NCBI GenBank assembly: GCA_017694935.1
Contig: JADIME010000084.1
Span: 1 to 61,988, forward strand
Source of the DNA: Candidatus Merdivivens pullistercoris
GTDB lineage: Bacteria; Bacteroidota; Bacteroidia; Bacteroidales; UBA932
Length of the DNA: 61,988 nt
Direction of reading: 5' to 3'
Positions 51,103 to 60,759 of this stretch are shown here, piece after piece. The translations under genes and the position numbers were made by a program. Within the stretch, counting starts at the first letter, position 1. Each line of letters begins with the position of its first letter. The notes under the pieces are model-generated. The model made no database searches and was not told the origin of the DNA. It saw only the letters and a program-made list of their open reading frames with translations.

Positions 51103-52647
51103 ATGAAAGAAAAAAATAAATATGGTCAGTATTTTACTATTGCGCCTGTTGCGGAATTTATGGTGAAACTGATATCCCACAACGAAGATTGCAAGATTTT
51201 GGAACCTTCCTGCGGGAAAGGAATATTCTTATCAAAACTGTATGAAAAAGGATTCAAAAACATTGATGCTTATGAAATAGATGAAACATTGGATAATCCT
51301 TTCCATTGTGTTAAATATGAAAGTTTCATAAGTGCTCCTTTGAATAATTATGATGTTGTTATAGGGAATCCTCCATATATAAGATGGAAAAATCTGGAAA
51401 AGCAGTTAAAAGATGAATTAGCGAGTTCACCATTGTGGAATCATTATTTCAATAGTTTATGTGACTATCTTTTTATTTTTATTCTGAAAAGTATTGAACA
51501 ATTGAATGAAGAAGGCGAGCTGATATTTATCTGCACCGATTATTGGATGAATACAACTCATTCGAGTACATTGCGCAATTATATGGTTCGTAATGGATAT
51601 TTTTCTGAAATTTATCACTTCAAGGAAGCTCCATTGTTTGAGAATGTATGTGCTTCATTTATGATATTCCGTTATGTAAAAACTAAAAAAAGCAGTGCGC
51701 CGAAGATAAAATTATTTAAATATATTAATGAGAAAAAGATAAAGGGGATAGAGGATTTATTGGATGGGAATAGTTTCATATTGTCGGAGATCCCTCAGTT
51801 CAAAGAAAATGAAAGATGGCTTTTGGTTCCAGAGAAACAGCAGGAAATTTTATGCAAGATAGAAGATTCGTGTAGGAGAAGGATACCGATATTGTTTGAA
51901 AATGCAGATATTAATCGTATAGGTGATGTTTGCGATATCGGTAACGGGATGGTGTCCGGTTTAGATAAGGCATTTAATATAAGTGATTTGGTCTTTCTTA
52001 ATAAAGAAGAAAAGGCTTCTACTATAAAAGTGTTGAAAGCCAAGGATCTGAGACCTTATATGCATGTTTCGGAAAGTGCGTATTTTTTTATAGATAAGCG
52101 TATCTCAGAAGAAGAGTTCATACGATTTTATCCTAATGTGTTTCAGTATATGATTCGATATAAGGATAATTTATTGAAAAGGTACAATTATGGGAAAGAT
52201 ATTCCTTACTGGGAGTTTGTTTTTCCACGTAATCTTAATCTTTTTATGAGAAAAGAAAAAAGAATTCTTGTCCCTTGCAAAGAACGTATTTCAAATAAAA
52301 ATTACTTCCGTTTTTCTTTAGCGAGTGAGAATTATATGCCACTTCAGGATGTTACAGGTATTTTCAAGAAAAGAACTTGCAAGGAAAGCATAGAATATAT
52401 AACAGCATATTTGAATAACTGGCGTGTTTTTGACTGGCTTAAATATAATGGTATTATCAAAGGCCACATAGTTGAGTTTTCCGAGTCTCCGATAGCGAGT
52501 ATTCCGTATCGTCCAATAGATTGGGAAAATGATAACGAACGGATGATTCATGATGAAATCACCAAAGATGTCATTAAATACGCAGAAAACAAAGATGAAA
52601 ATTGTATTGAGAAAATAGATAATTGTTTTAATATTTTGTTCTCATGA
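51103..52647 (+). CDS. type II N6-adenine DNA methyltransferase
   Basis: KYGQYFTIAPVAEFM, ILEPSCGKGIFL, VVIGNPPYIRW. Confidence 0.92.
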   Translation: MKEKNKYGQYFTIAPVAEFMVKLISHNEDCKILEPSCGKGIFLSKLYEKGFKNIDAYEIDETLDNPFHCVKYESFISAPLNNYDVVIGNPPYIRWKNLEKQLKDELASSPLWNHYFNSLCDYLFIFILKSIEQLNEEGELIFICTDYWMNTTHSSTLRNYMVRNGYFSEIYHFKEAPLFENVCASFMIFRYVKTKKSSAPKIKLFKYINEKKIKGIEDLLDGNSFILSEIPQFKENERWLLVPEKQQEILCKIEDSCRRRIPILFENADINRIGDVCDIGNGMVSGLDKAFNISDLVFLNKEEKASTIKVLKAKDLRPYMHVSESAYFFIDKRISEEEFIRFYPNVFQYMIRYKDNLLKRYNYGKDIPYWEFVFPRNLNLFMRKEKRILVPCKERISNKNYFRFSLASENYMPLQDVTGIFKKRTCKESIEYITAYLNNWRVFDWLKYNGIIKGHIVEFSESPIASIPYRPIDWENDNERMIHDEITKDVIKYAENKDENCIEKIDNCFNILFS

Positions 52648-53423
52648 CTAAAAACGATTACGATGTATTGATTAAGGGGTTAATAGGAAAAACCGTTGAA
52701 CGTCCTAATAAAACTGACAATGGGACGTTGTCTGGCCATGCTGCTGGAGAACCGTTCGAAAAACTCATATATCATATTCTAAAGGATAAATTCCCTCATA
52801 AAATATTCAAGCAGTATGAGTTTCTGAATGATATTTACATGAGACATCCGCAGTATATTACAGTCGAGGACAGGGCTTCGCTGTTTGATTCTCCAGTAGC
52901 ACTTTTTCTGTTGAATAGAGGAGACAAGGCGACACGTGAATGGAGTCATGAAAATGTATTTGAAGAAAGACAGAACGATACAGCAGATATATTGTGGTGT
53001 TTTGACAATTATTTTGATATTATAGATGTGAAGACACGTAATATGTCAAAGGCAGCGATGCCTCCTAATATTATATCTGCATATAAATTAGCAAAAGCAT
53101 GTGCTATTATGATTGACAATAATGATTTTTCTTCTGTGGGCATTCATTATATAGAGGTGGAATGGAAAGAGGAAAACGGTGTTCTTAGATGTAATGATGC
53201 GCATTGGAAAAATTTGTTTATGGCCGTTCCTGAAAATTTATATATCAATTGGGCAGCAGCTATGCAGATTCAGTTCCATGTTTCGGAATTAGATCAAAAG
53301 TTTAATCAAGGAATAGAAAAATGGTCAAGAGAATTTTTGAGATGTTTTGTTTCCAGTGCCGAAAAAAGGTGTCAGAAGATGTATGATACTTATGTTAAAC
53401 CATTTAAAAAGTATGTAGAATAA
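52644..53423 (+). CDS. type II restriction endonuclease, HincII-like (predicted GTYRAC)
   Basis: GTLSGHAAGEPFEKLIYHILKD, FEERQNDTADI...DIIDVKTRNMSKAAMPPNIISAYKLA, LYINWAAAMQIQFHV, VKPFKKYVE match remembered HincII sequence; overlaps methylase stop. Confidence 0.85.
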   Translation: MTKNDYDVLIKGLIGKTVERPNKTDNGTLSGHAAGEPFEKLIYHILKDKFPHKIFKQYEFLNDIYMRHPQYITVEDRASLFDSPVALFLLNRGDKATREWSHENVFEERQNDTADILWCFDNYFDIIDVKTRNMSKAAMPPNIISAYKLAKACAIMIDNNDFSSVGIHYIEVEWKEENGVLRCNDAHWKNLFMAVPENLYINWAAAMQIQFHVSELDQKFNQGIEKWSREFLRCFVSSAEKRCQKMYDTYVKPFKKYVE

Positions 53424-54218
53424 ATGAAACAATATTTGGAGCTGCTCCGTCATGTGAAGGAGCACGGGGTTTTGAAACATGACCGTACCGGAGTGGGAAC
53501 GAAGAGCGTTTTCGGATACCAGATGCGATTCGATCTTTCGGAGGGTTTTCCTCTTCTGACAACCAAAAAAGTGCATCTGCGGTCAATCATATATGAGTTG
53601 CTGTGGTTCATTTCAGGGGATACCAATATCAAGTATCTCCATGACCACGGAGTGTCGATCTGGGACGAATGGGCGGATGAGAACGGCGACCTCGGCCCTG
53701 TATACGGTCATCAATGGCGAGCATGGCCTGCTCCTGACGGGACGGTCATAGACCAGTTGTCGGCGGTAGTCGATTCGTTGAAACGCAATCCTGATTCGCG
53801 CCGCCATATCGTTTCGGCATGGAATGTGGCGGAGGTGGACAAAATGGCCCTGCCTCCGTGCCATACACTTTTCCAGTTCTACGTGGCGGACGGACGGCTG
53901 TCCTGCCAGCTTTACCAAAGAAGCGCGGACCTGTTCCTCGGAGTGCCTTTCAATATAGCTTCCTACGCTCTGCTTACAATGATGCTGGCCCAGGTCTGCG
54001 GCTACGAGGGCGGGGACTTCGTGCATACTTTCGGGGACGCGCATATCTATCTGAACCATTTCGAGCAGGTCGATCTGCAGCTTTCACGCGAGCCGAGGGC
54101 TTTGCCTGTAATGAAGATAAATCCTGACGTAAAGGATATATTTTCATTCAAATATGAGGATTTCACCCTTGAAGGATATGATCCGTGGCCGGCGATAAAG
54201 GCTCCGGTGGCGGTATAA
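53424..54218 (+). CDS. thyA: thymidylate synthase
   Basis: [42 protein letters not shown]. Confidence 0.98.
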   Translation: MKQYLELLRHVKEHGVLKHDRTGVGTKSVFGYQMRFDLSEGFPLLTTKKVHLRSIIYELLWFISGDTNIKYLHDHGVSIWDEWADENGDLGPVYGHQWRAWPAPDGTVIDQLSAVVDSLKRNPDSRRHIVSAWNVAEVDKMALPPCHTLFQFYVADGRLSCQLYQRSADLFLGVPFNIASYALLTMMLAQVCGYEGGDFVHTFGDAHIYLNHFEQVDLQLSREPRALPVMKINPDVKDIFSFKYEDFTLEGYDPWPAIKAPVAV

Positions 54219-54259
54219 CAGCTTCTTGGAAACCGTTTTTTGCAAGTTAAACAGTTTTT

Positions 54260-54799
54260 ATGTCATACAAGGATTTAAAGGTTAATATCATAGTGGCGGT
54301 GGCGGACAATCTTGCCATAGGCCGCGGGAATGACATGCCTTGGCATTTGTCCGAGGATCTGAAATATTTCAAGCGGACAACCTCCGGCCATACCGTGATA
54401 ATGGGCCGTCGTACTTTCGAGTCCATAGGCCGTCCGCTTCCGAAGAGGAAGAATATAGTGATAACCCGTGACCCTGCCGCCTGCGGCCTGTACGGGAAGG
54501 AGGGCATAGAGTGCGTTCCGTCATTGGAAGCGGCTTTTGAAAAATGCCTTGCTGCGGCTACTGAGGACTGTCCATACAGGCGGGAAGTCTTCATCATCGG
54601 AGGCGGAAGCATTTACGCAAAGGCGTTGGAATATGCGGACAGAATGTACTTGACACGCATACATGCCGTAATACCGGATGCGGATACTTTTTTCCCGGAG
54701 TTTTCCGGGGATGACTGGAAAACCGTTTCCTCGTCCGAGGAAATGAAAGACGAGGAAAGCGGTCTGAGGTTCAATTTTGAAGTTCTTGAAGCTGTTTAG
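54260..54799 (+). CDS. folA: dihydrofolate reductase
   Basis: VAVADNLAIGRGNDMPWHLSEDLKYFKRTTSGHTVIMGRRTFESIGRPLPKRKNIVITRD. Confidence 0.97.
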   Translation: MSYKDLKVNIIVAVADNLAIGRGNDMPWHLSEDLKYFKRTTSGHTVIMGRRTFESIGRPLPKRKNIVITRDPAACGLYGKEGIECVPSLEAAFEKCLAAATEDCPYRREVFIIGGGSIYAKALEYADRMYLTRIHAVIPDADTFFPEFSGDDWKTVSSSEEMKDEESGLRFNFEVLEAV

Positions 54800-57249
54800 C
54801 TTCTTGCTTTACAGTTGCGTTTCCCGGCATACACCCACGCTAACGCACCGGCCAATATCAGGATCAGTACCCCGGAGGTGGCCATGCTTATGCGGTCCCC
54901 TTCGATAAAGGACTCGGGTTCGAATTCAAATATGATTTCGTGCTTTCCAGCCGGGACTTCCAGGGCTCTCAGGAGATAATCCGCACAGAGTATCTCCGTT
55001 TCAGCCCCATCGATGTATGCTTTCCATCCGGCAGGATAGTATATCTCACTGAACACGGCAAGTCCTCCTTCATCGGATTCTGCCGTATAGGCAAGCCTTT
55101 TAGGAGAGTATGATGTAAGTGCGATTGTACTTTCCGTGCCGGCGGGGCTGCCGTCTGCCGAGGCCATTATCACGGCATCTGTGCGTGGATTGAGGCCTCC
55201 TAATGCATCAAGGGCTTCGGCCGGGGATGCTGCAGTGGAGATGTTTTTTGCAAACCATGCGTTGCCTGCCGCCCATGGATTTGTCAAAGGAGGGATATCC
55301 CCGCCTATTATGATATATTTGCAGTTAAGCATCGACAGTATAGGCAGATACGGCAGCCTCTGCTGTGCTTCTTCAATTGTGGAACAGTCATTAAGTGAAG
55401 CGTAGACCGTGTTCAGTTCGTTTCTCAGATATCTGTCTATGAGATTCTGGTAATTGCTTAATTTGGCCGCACTGTACCCGCCGATGTTTTTATGCCAGTA
55501 GCTGGCGGAAGAACTGTTGAATACGTCGCTGCTCAGATCCACTACCCTGTAATACGGTTGCGGATCCTGAAGTATGAAGGCATCCACAGGTCTTTGGCGC
55601 AATTGCGCCTCGAAGGTGTTTTTATTTACGAAATGATTGTCGTTCAGATAACGTTTGTCCACTCCCCACAGGTCGAACAGGACAAGTGCCGCGACAATGG
55701 CGTATGCGTAATTTTTCCTTTTTGCCGGGATAAATGCCAAGGTCCCGGCCGCAAGCAGTATGAATATGGCCGTCCTGAGCGCATCTGTACACAACAGTCC
55801 CATCCTGTCGCTCCTTAAAGCGGAGGCAAGTTCATTGCCGTACTGCATGTCCGACGGGGAGGTGAAACTGCCGGCTATCCCAGGGAAGATGCACACCAGC
55901 AATGCTATTCCCGCCGTTATCCCGGTGACTGCATAGAGGCTTTTGGCGTATTTCTTGGGTTCTTTGAGAAATTCACTGATACCCATGATTGCCAATAGCG
56001 GAGTGGTTATCTGGAGTATGGTCAGGGACATGGAAACGGTACGGAACTTATTGTAGAACGGCAATATTTCGTACATCAACCTTGTAAATCCCATTATATG
56101 CGACCCCCATGCGAGCAGTATGGCGAAAACCGAAACGGCAAGCAGCCACCATTTGCGCCTGTCCTGCGAAATCACGAGTCCCAAAAGAGCAAGCATGACG
56201 ATTATGGCGCCGAGATACATGGGTCCGACAGTGAACGGCTGGGGACCCCAGTACAGCGGAAGGTTGTCCATCATCGAATCCAGATTCTGCGCCCCGGCCT
56301 TCTTCAAAAGACTGTATGTGTCGGAACGTTCGCCCAGGGAACCCGCCGAAGACCCTCCGTTAAAGTTGGGGATCATCAGATTCGGCATCTCGTTTATGCC
56401 ATACGACCATGCCGTGGCATAGTCGAGGTCAAGCCCTTCGTCTGTTTTTTCCCCATTGTCTCCGAGCCCGTCCCCTCCGCGTATCGAATACTCGGTATAT
56501 TCGAGGAGCGGCATCAGTTTATTGGATACGGTTGCAATGCCGCATACGCCTATGACAAGCAGCAATGCGGATGTCACGGCAAACTGCCTGAACCGTTTTT
56601 CCTTAATGGACAGCACAAGTTCCGTAATGGCGTATGCAAGGACGATGATTGCAAGATAATATGTGATCTGTGGATGGTTCGGCTGGATCTGGAGCGAAAG
56701 GGTTATCCCGAAAAACGCGGCCCCGAGCAGTTGAAGCGGGAAATTGCGCGCCTTGTATGCATAGACTATCGAGGCCAGGACCCAAGGCATGTATGCTATG
56801 GCTAGCATCTTTGTGTTGTGCCCGGCCTGGATTATCTGTATGTTGTATGAACATAGCGTTATGGCGATGGCTCCCAATACGGCCGCTGTCTTGTTGCATC
56901 CGAAGGAGAGCATGAGCAGGAATCCCCCTATGAGGGAAATCAGAAGGTAGCTTCCAGGCCTGCTTTTGTCGAGCAGCGGGTTTATGTATCCTAACAGATT
57001 GCCTTCCGTGTTGGCATAGTAAGATACGTTCGGCATTCCGGAGAACATGGAATTGCTCCATCTTGTCTTGTCGTCAGGATGCGCTGCATTGTAATCTTTC
57101 GTTTCTTTAGACGCTTCGAGCCATGCGACCCTGTCATGCTGGTATATTACTTTGTCCCCGAGCAGCTGGGGGGCAAAACCGAAGGCGATCACCGTGAAAA
57201 GCAACAGTATCCCTATGTAGGTGAGAATCTTCTTGGAAGTTGTATTCAT
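54796..57249 (-). CDS. YfhO family membrane protein
   Basis: 817 aa, many TM helices; YYPAGWKAYIDGAETEILCADYLLRALEVPAGKHEIIFEFEP C-terminus. Confidence 0.88.
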   Translation of the reverse strand: MNTTSKKILTYIGILLLFTVIAFGFAPQLLGDKVIYQHDRVAWLEASKETKDYNAAHPDDKTRWSNSMFSGMPNVSYYANTEGNLLGYINPLLDKSRPGSYLLISLIGGFLLMLSFGCNKTAAVLGAIAITLCSYNIQIIQAGHNTKMLAIAYMPWVLASIVYAYKARNFPLQLLGAAFFGITLSLQIQPNHPQITYYLAIIVLAYAITELVLSIKEKRFRQFAVTSALLLVIGVCGIATVSNKLMPLLEYTEYSIRGGDGLGDNGEKTDEGLDLDYATAWSYGINEMPNLMIPNFNGGSSAGSLGERSDTYSLLKKAGAQNLDSMMDNLPLYWGPQPFTVGPMYLGAIIVMLALLGLVISQDRRKWWLLAVSVFAILLAWGSHIMGFTRLMYEILPFYNKFRTVSMSLTILQITTPLLAIMGISEFLKEPKKYAKSLYAVTGITAGIALLVCIFPGIAGSFTSPSDMQYGNELASALRSDRMGLLCTDALRTAIFILLAAGTLAFIPAKRKNYAYAIVAALVLFDLWGVDKRYLNDNHFVNKNTFEAQLRQRPVDAFILQDPQPYYRVVDLSSDVFNSSSASYWHKNIGGYSAAKLSNYQNLIDRYLRNELNTVYASLNDCSTIEEAQQRLPYLPILSMLNCKYIIIGGDIPPLTNPWAAGNAWFAKNISTAASPAEALDALGGLNPRTDAVIMASADGSPAGTESTIALTSYSPKRLAYTAESDEGGLAVFSEIYYPAGWKAYIDGAETEILCADYLLRALEVPAGKHEIIFEFEPESFIEGDRISMATSGVLILILAGALAWVYAGKRNCKARS

Positions 57250-57254
57250 ATCTG

Positions 57255-58580
57255 TCAGTCTGTTGAAGTTATCTTGTCTAAAAGCCCGGCCATTTCTCCT
57301 GTGAGCCGTCCTCTTTCATATTTCATTACAGTTTCCTTGTCGGTGCGCGGGGTCTTGCCGTTGAGCCGGTATCCGTCCCATAGCCGCAGTATCTCGGTTT
57401 TCAGGTCTTCCGTCGCGTCCCACCCGAAAGTCTTTCCGCAACCGCTTGTCTTCAGGATTTCGGCCATGGCCCCGTCCGTGGCCCCGATGCCTATTATCGG
57501 ACTTCCGGATGCCATGTATTCAAACAGTTTTCCCGGCAATACGGCTTTGTATTCAGGCTCGTTCCTCAGCGGCAATATCAGGACAGATGCTCCGAGCTGT
57601 TCTTCGATGGCGGTCTCATGGGGTACATAGCCCAAGTCGTCGGCCTCCAACCCGGCTTTCCGGATTGATTCGAGTATCTGCCTGTCGGTCTTTCCCGCAA
57701 GCCTTATGCGGAGTTTCCGTGAAAAACCGTCATTTTCCCGGCACAGTTCTCCTAATATTGTCCATAGGTTTTCCGGATTCCCGTCTGCCGCGAAAAGTCC
57801 CGTATGTACTATGTCGAATGTAGGAAAATCCGTCTTCCCGTTTTCGGCGGAATCTGTTTTTCCCGAAACGGAAAAATCATTTTTGTCCCATCCGTTCGTT
57901 ATAAGCACAACCGGTGTTGTCGTCTTTGCCATGAAATCCCTTTGGACGAGAGGCGATACGGCGACAACGGAGTCTGCTTCATCCAACACGCTTTTTTCGA
58001 GCAGGACATGTTTTTTACGGACCTTGGAACACATGGGGATGTGCTTAAAGTAAAATATTTCTGTCCACGGGTCGCGGAAATCCGCTATCCACGGTATCCC
58101 TGTTTCACGTTTCAGCCCTCTGCCAATCAGATGCATTGATTGAGGCGGCCCGGTGGTCACCACGGCATCGATGCTGTGGTCCCGCATGTATTTTTTCAGG
58201 AATCTTACAGAAGGGCCTATCCAAAGGCATCTCGGATCCGGAATGAAAAAATTGCCCCTTGCCCACATTGAAAGGCGTTGCAGCGGTGATTTGTCGGCAG
58301 AAGCGCTTACTATATTGACTTCTTTGGATATTCCTTTGCCGCCCGTGATGCGCCTGTATATCCCGTAAGGTTCGGTAATATGCCTTCTGATGATTTCCAT
58401 GCCCGGAAGGATGTCTTTTGCCAGACTTTCGTCCGTCACCAGGCTTTCCGGATTCTCGGGAGTATAAATCACAGGCTCCCACCCGTATTCCGGCAGGTAC
58501 CGTGAAAATTTGAGCCATCTCTGTACTCCCGATCCTCCCGTCGGAGGCCAATAGTATGTAATGATCAGGACCCTTTTCAT
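57255..58580 (-). CDS. glycosyltransferase family 4-like protein
   Basis: YYWPPTGGSGVQRWLKFSRYLPEYGWEPVIYTP, WIADFRDPWTE, LPGKLFEYMASGSPIIGIG. Confidence 0.88.
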   Translation of the reverse strand: MKRVLIITYYWPPTGGSGVQRWLKFSRYLPEYGWEPVIYTPENPESLVTDESLAKDILPGMEIIRRHITEPYGIYRRITGGKGISKEVNIVSASADKSPLQRLSMWARGNFFIPDPRCLWIGPSVRFLKKYMRDHSIDAVVTTGPPQSMHLIGRGLKRETGIPWIADFRDPWTEIFYFKHIPMCSKVRKKHVLLEKSVLDEADSVVAVSPLVQRDFMAKTTTPVVLITNGWDKNDFSVSGKTDSAENGKTDFPTFDIVHTGLFAADGNPENLWTILGELCRENDGFSRKLRIRLAGKTDRQILESIRKAGLEADDLGYVPHETAIEEQLGASVLILPLRNEPEYKAVLPGKLFEYMASGSPIIGIGATDGAMAEILKTSGCGKTFGWDATEDLKTEILRLWDGYRLNGKTPRTDKETVMKYERGRLTGEMAGLLDKITSTD

Positions 58581-58594
58581 TCCTTGCGCTTTGA

Positions 58595-58711
58595 GGGTAC
58601 AAATATACGCAGAAGCCGAGAGAAAAGGAAATGAACTTGTTCAATTTCCTTTTCCGAGGCGCAACAGTATTTCTGCCCGACAGGGCAAATATAGCCAGAA
58701 GCCGAGAGCAG
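58595..58711. repeat. two copies of a CAAATATAnnCAGAAGCCGAGAG repeat, each followed by a small hairpin
   Basis: tacaaatatacgcagaagccgagagaaaaggaaatg and ggcaaatatagccagaagccgagagcagagcaaatg. Confidence 0.8.
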
Positions 58712-58764
58712 AGCAAATGCTTTTGCATTGGCACGTTCCGTCCGGAGGAGCCGGGAGGCCTCAC

Positions 58765-58912
58765 GGGAAAGTGAATCGATTTGCCATGGAATCGAAGCAC
58801 TTTCCCCCGGGGAATAATCGCGATGTCGGCTCTACGGCCATTCTGTCGGCATTCCCCGCACATCCATTCCGGGAAAGTGAACAGTTTTGCCACGAAATCG
58901 TAGCACTTTCCC
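58765..58912. repeat. two 42-bp hairpin repeats gggaaagtg...cactttccc
   Basis: 58765-58806 and 58871-58912, period 106 bp, 9-bp perfect stems. Confidence 0.9.
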
Positions 58913-58983
58913 AAAGAAGAAATAACGTTTTATGGTGATTATGTCTTATATTTGCTCTATAATGATTTGACAACTAAAAGTTT

Positions 58984-60669
58984 TTGTACAGAAAAAAGAT
59001 ACCTGAGGTGAAGTTTCCGTTGTTTTTCAATATTATTCTCATTGCCGCGGTACCGCTTTTTGCCGCCGTGCCGGTTTCGGGCGGGGATGCTACCATATAT
59101 GAAGCATACCGGGAAAATCTGGATAAGGACAGGGAACAGGCGGTGCATTATGCCGAGATGTATCTCGGGTCTTTGGAAGACGGCATAGCGGATTCGGTTT
59201 CGGCGGAGATGGCCTCGTTCCTTGCGGACTGGTGGGGAAATGAAAAATTCCTGTTTTCAAAAGCGATAAGATGGGAAGAGGGGTTACTGGACTATTACAT
59301 AAGGGAGGACAATCCGTGCAGAATCGCGGAAACCGAGTCGAGGCTTGCCGGACTATACTATAAGACAGGATATTATCATAAGACTCTCAGGTATGCCAAT
59401 TCGGCAAGATACCACTTTGAACGTTGTGAAGACACGGTGGGGCTGCTGAATGTGTACAATCTGTTGGGGCAGGTGTATTTTGTCTGCAATGATTACAGGA
59501 CTGCGGAAAAATATTTCATATCGTTCGAGCAGGGCGCCAGGGCGCGAAATGACAGCGTAATGTTGGTGAGAGCCATAAACAACATGAGCCTGCTGCCCCG
59601 CAAGAGGAACGATTTTGAAAAAGCAAGATTGCTTATAGGCAAATCCATAGAACTTTCAAAGTCCATAGGCGATTCGTCATTGTTCTTCCGGGGCTATCTT
59701 AATCTCACGGCTTCATATATTGACAATCCTGACACTCTCGGACTTAAAATGATGACCGACTCGCTGGGACGTTTCAGCGGTTATGCCAGCACCCGTGAGG
59801 ATAAAGGGCTCTATTACTATACCATAGGGGCTTCGGAACTTAGGCAGGGAAATTATGACAGGGCGGCGCTTTTCATGGAGTCTGCCATTAAGGAGTATTC
59901 TGCCGGGGAATTTTTCCTCCAGCTCCGCTCTTGCTGGAACATACTGCATACCATATACAGGCATTTGGGAGACATGCCGAAGGCTTACCATGCGTTGGAA
60001 GAGTTCGTATCAGTATGCGAGGCGTTGGAGCACAACAATGTTTTTCTCCAGTTGTTCGAGTTTCAGGACAGCCTGATACTTCACAATCAGCGTGAAACTT
60101 TAATCAAGAAGGAGAACGCCCAAAGAATCACATGGATTACCATGATATTTTCCGTTCTTGTCGCGGCTTTGCTATTGGTCTTGTATTTTTGGAGGCGTTC
60201 GGTGAAAATGCATCGCCGGGAAGAGGAGCTGAATAACAGGCACAAGTTGCTTGAATTGCGTAAAATACAGCAGTACAGACTGGACAGGCTTTCAGAGGAG
60301 GTATTGTCCGACCTGGACAAACTTAAAAAAGAAGTGGATGACGATTCCGTCCGCGGCAGCATCAACAAGATTTGCCATGATTTGCAGAATACCATGAAAA
60401 ACGAGGGAGACAATTTCGATGCTTCGGCCTTTATCCCGGATTTCAACAATGATTTCTATGCAAGACTGTTAAAGGATTTTCCCAATCTCACGCTTAACGA
60501 AAGGCGCCTGTGCGCATTCCTGAAAATGAATATGACTACCAAGGATATTGCGGAGATTACGCGCCAAAGCATTTCGGGAATCAACAAGGCGCGTACAAGG
60601 CTTCGCAATAAGCTCGGCATTACAGGCGGCGGTGTTTCTATTCAGGAATTTCTGTCAAAGTACGATTAA
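58984..60669 (+). CDS. TPR-repeat, single-TM, C-terminal HTH regulator (paralogue of 19578)
   Basis: signal peptide, TPRs, TM ITWITMIFSVLVAALLLVLYFW, HTH NERRLCAFLKMNMTTKDIAEITRQSISGINKARTRLRNKLGI...IQEFLSKYD. Confidence 0.85.
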   Translation: MYRKKIPEVKFPLFFNIILIAAVPLFAAVPVSGGDATIYEAYRENLDKDREQAVHYAEMYLGSLEDGIADSVSAEMASFLADWWGNEKFLFSKAIRWEEGLLDYYIREDNPCRIAETESRLAGLYYKTGYYHKTLRYANSARYHFERCEDTVGLLNVYNLLGQVYFVCNDYRTAEKYFISFEQGARARNDSVMLVRAINNMSLLPRKRNDFEKARLLIGKSIELSKSIGDSSLFFRGYLNLTASYIDNPDTLGLKMMTDSLGRFSGYASTREDKGLYYYTIGASELRQGNYDRAALFMESAIKEYSAGEFFLQLRSCWNILHTIYRHLGDMPKAYHALEEFVSVCEALEHNNVFLQLFEFQDSLILHNQRETLIKKENAQRITWITMIFSVLVAALLLVLYFWRRSVKMHRREEELNNRHKLLELRKIQQYRLDRLSEEVLSDLDKLKKEVDDDSVRGSINKICHDLQNTMKNEGDNFDASAFIPDFNNDFYARLLKDFPNLTLNERRLCAFLKMNMTTKDIAEITRQSISGINKARTRLRNKLGITGGGVSIQEFLSKYD

Positions 60670-60759
60670 AATACCATTGATGTCCCATTATTGTCCTATC
60701 GCAAATCCGTAATTTTATTTTGACCGAGTTTAATTTTGGGGAAAATAAATTATAGGATT

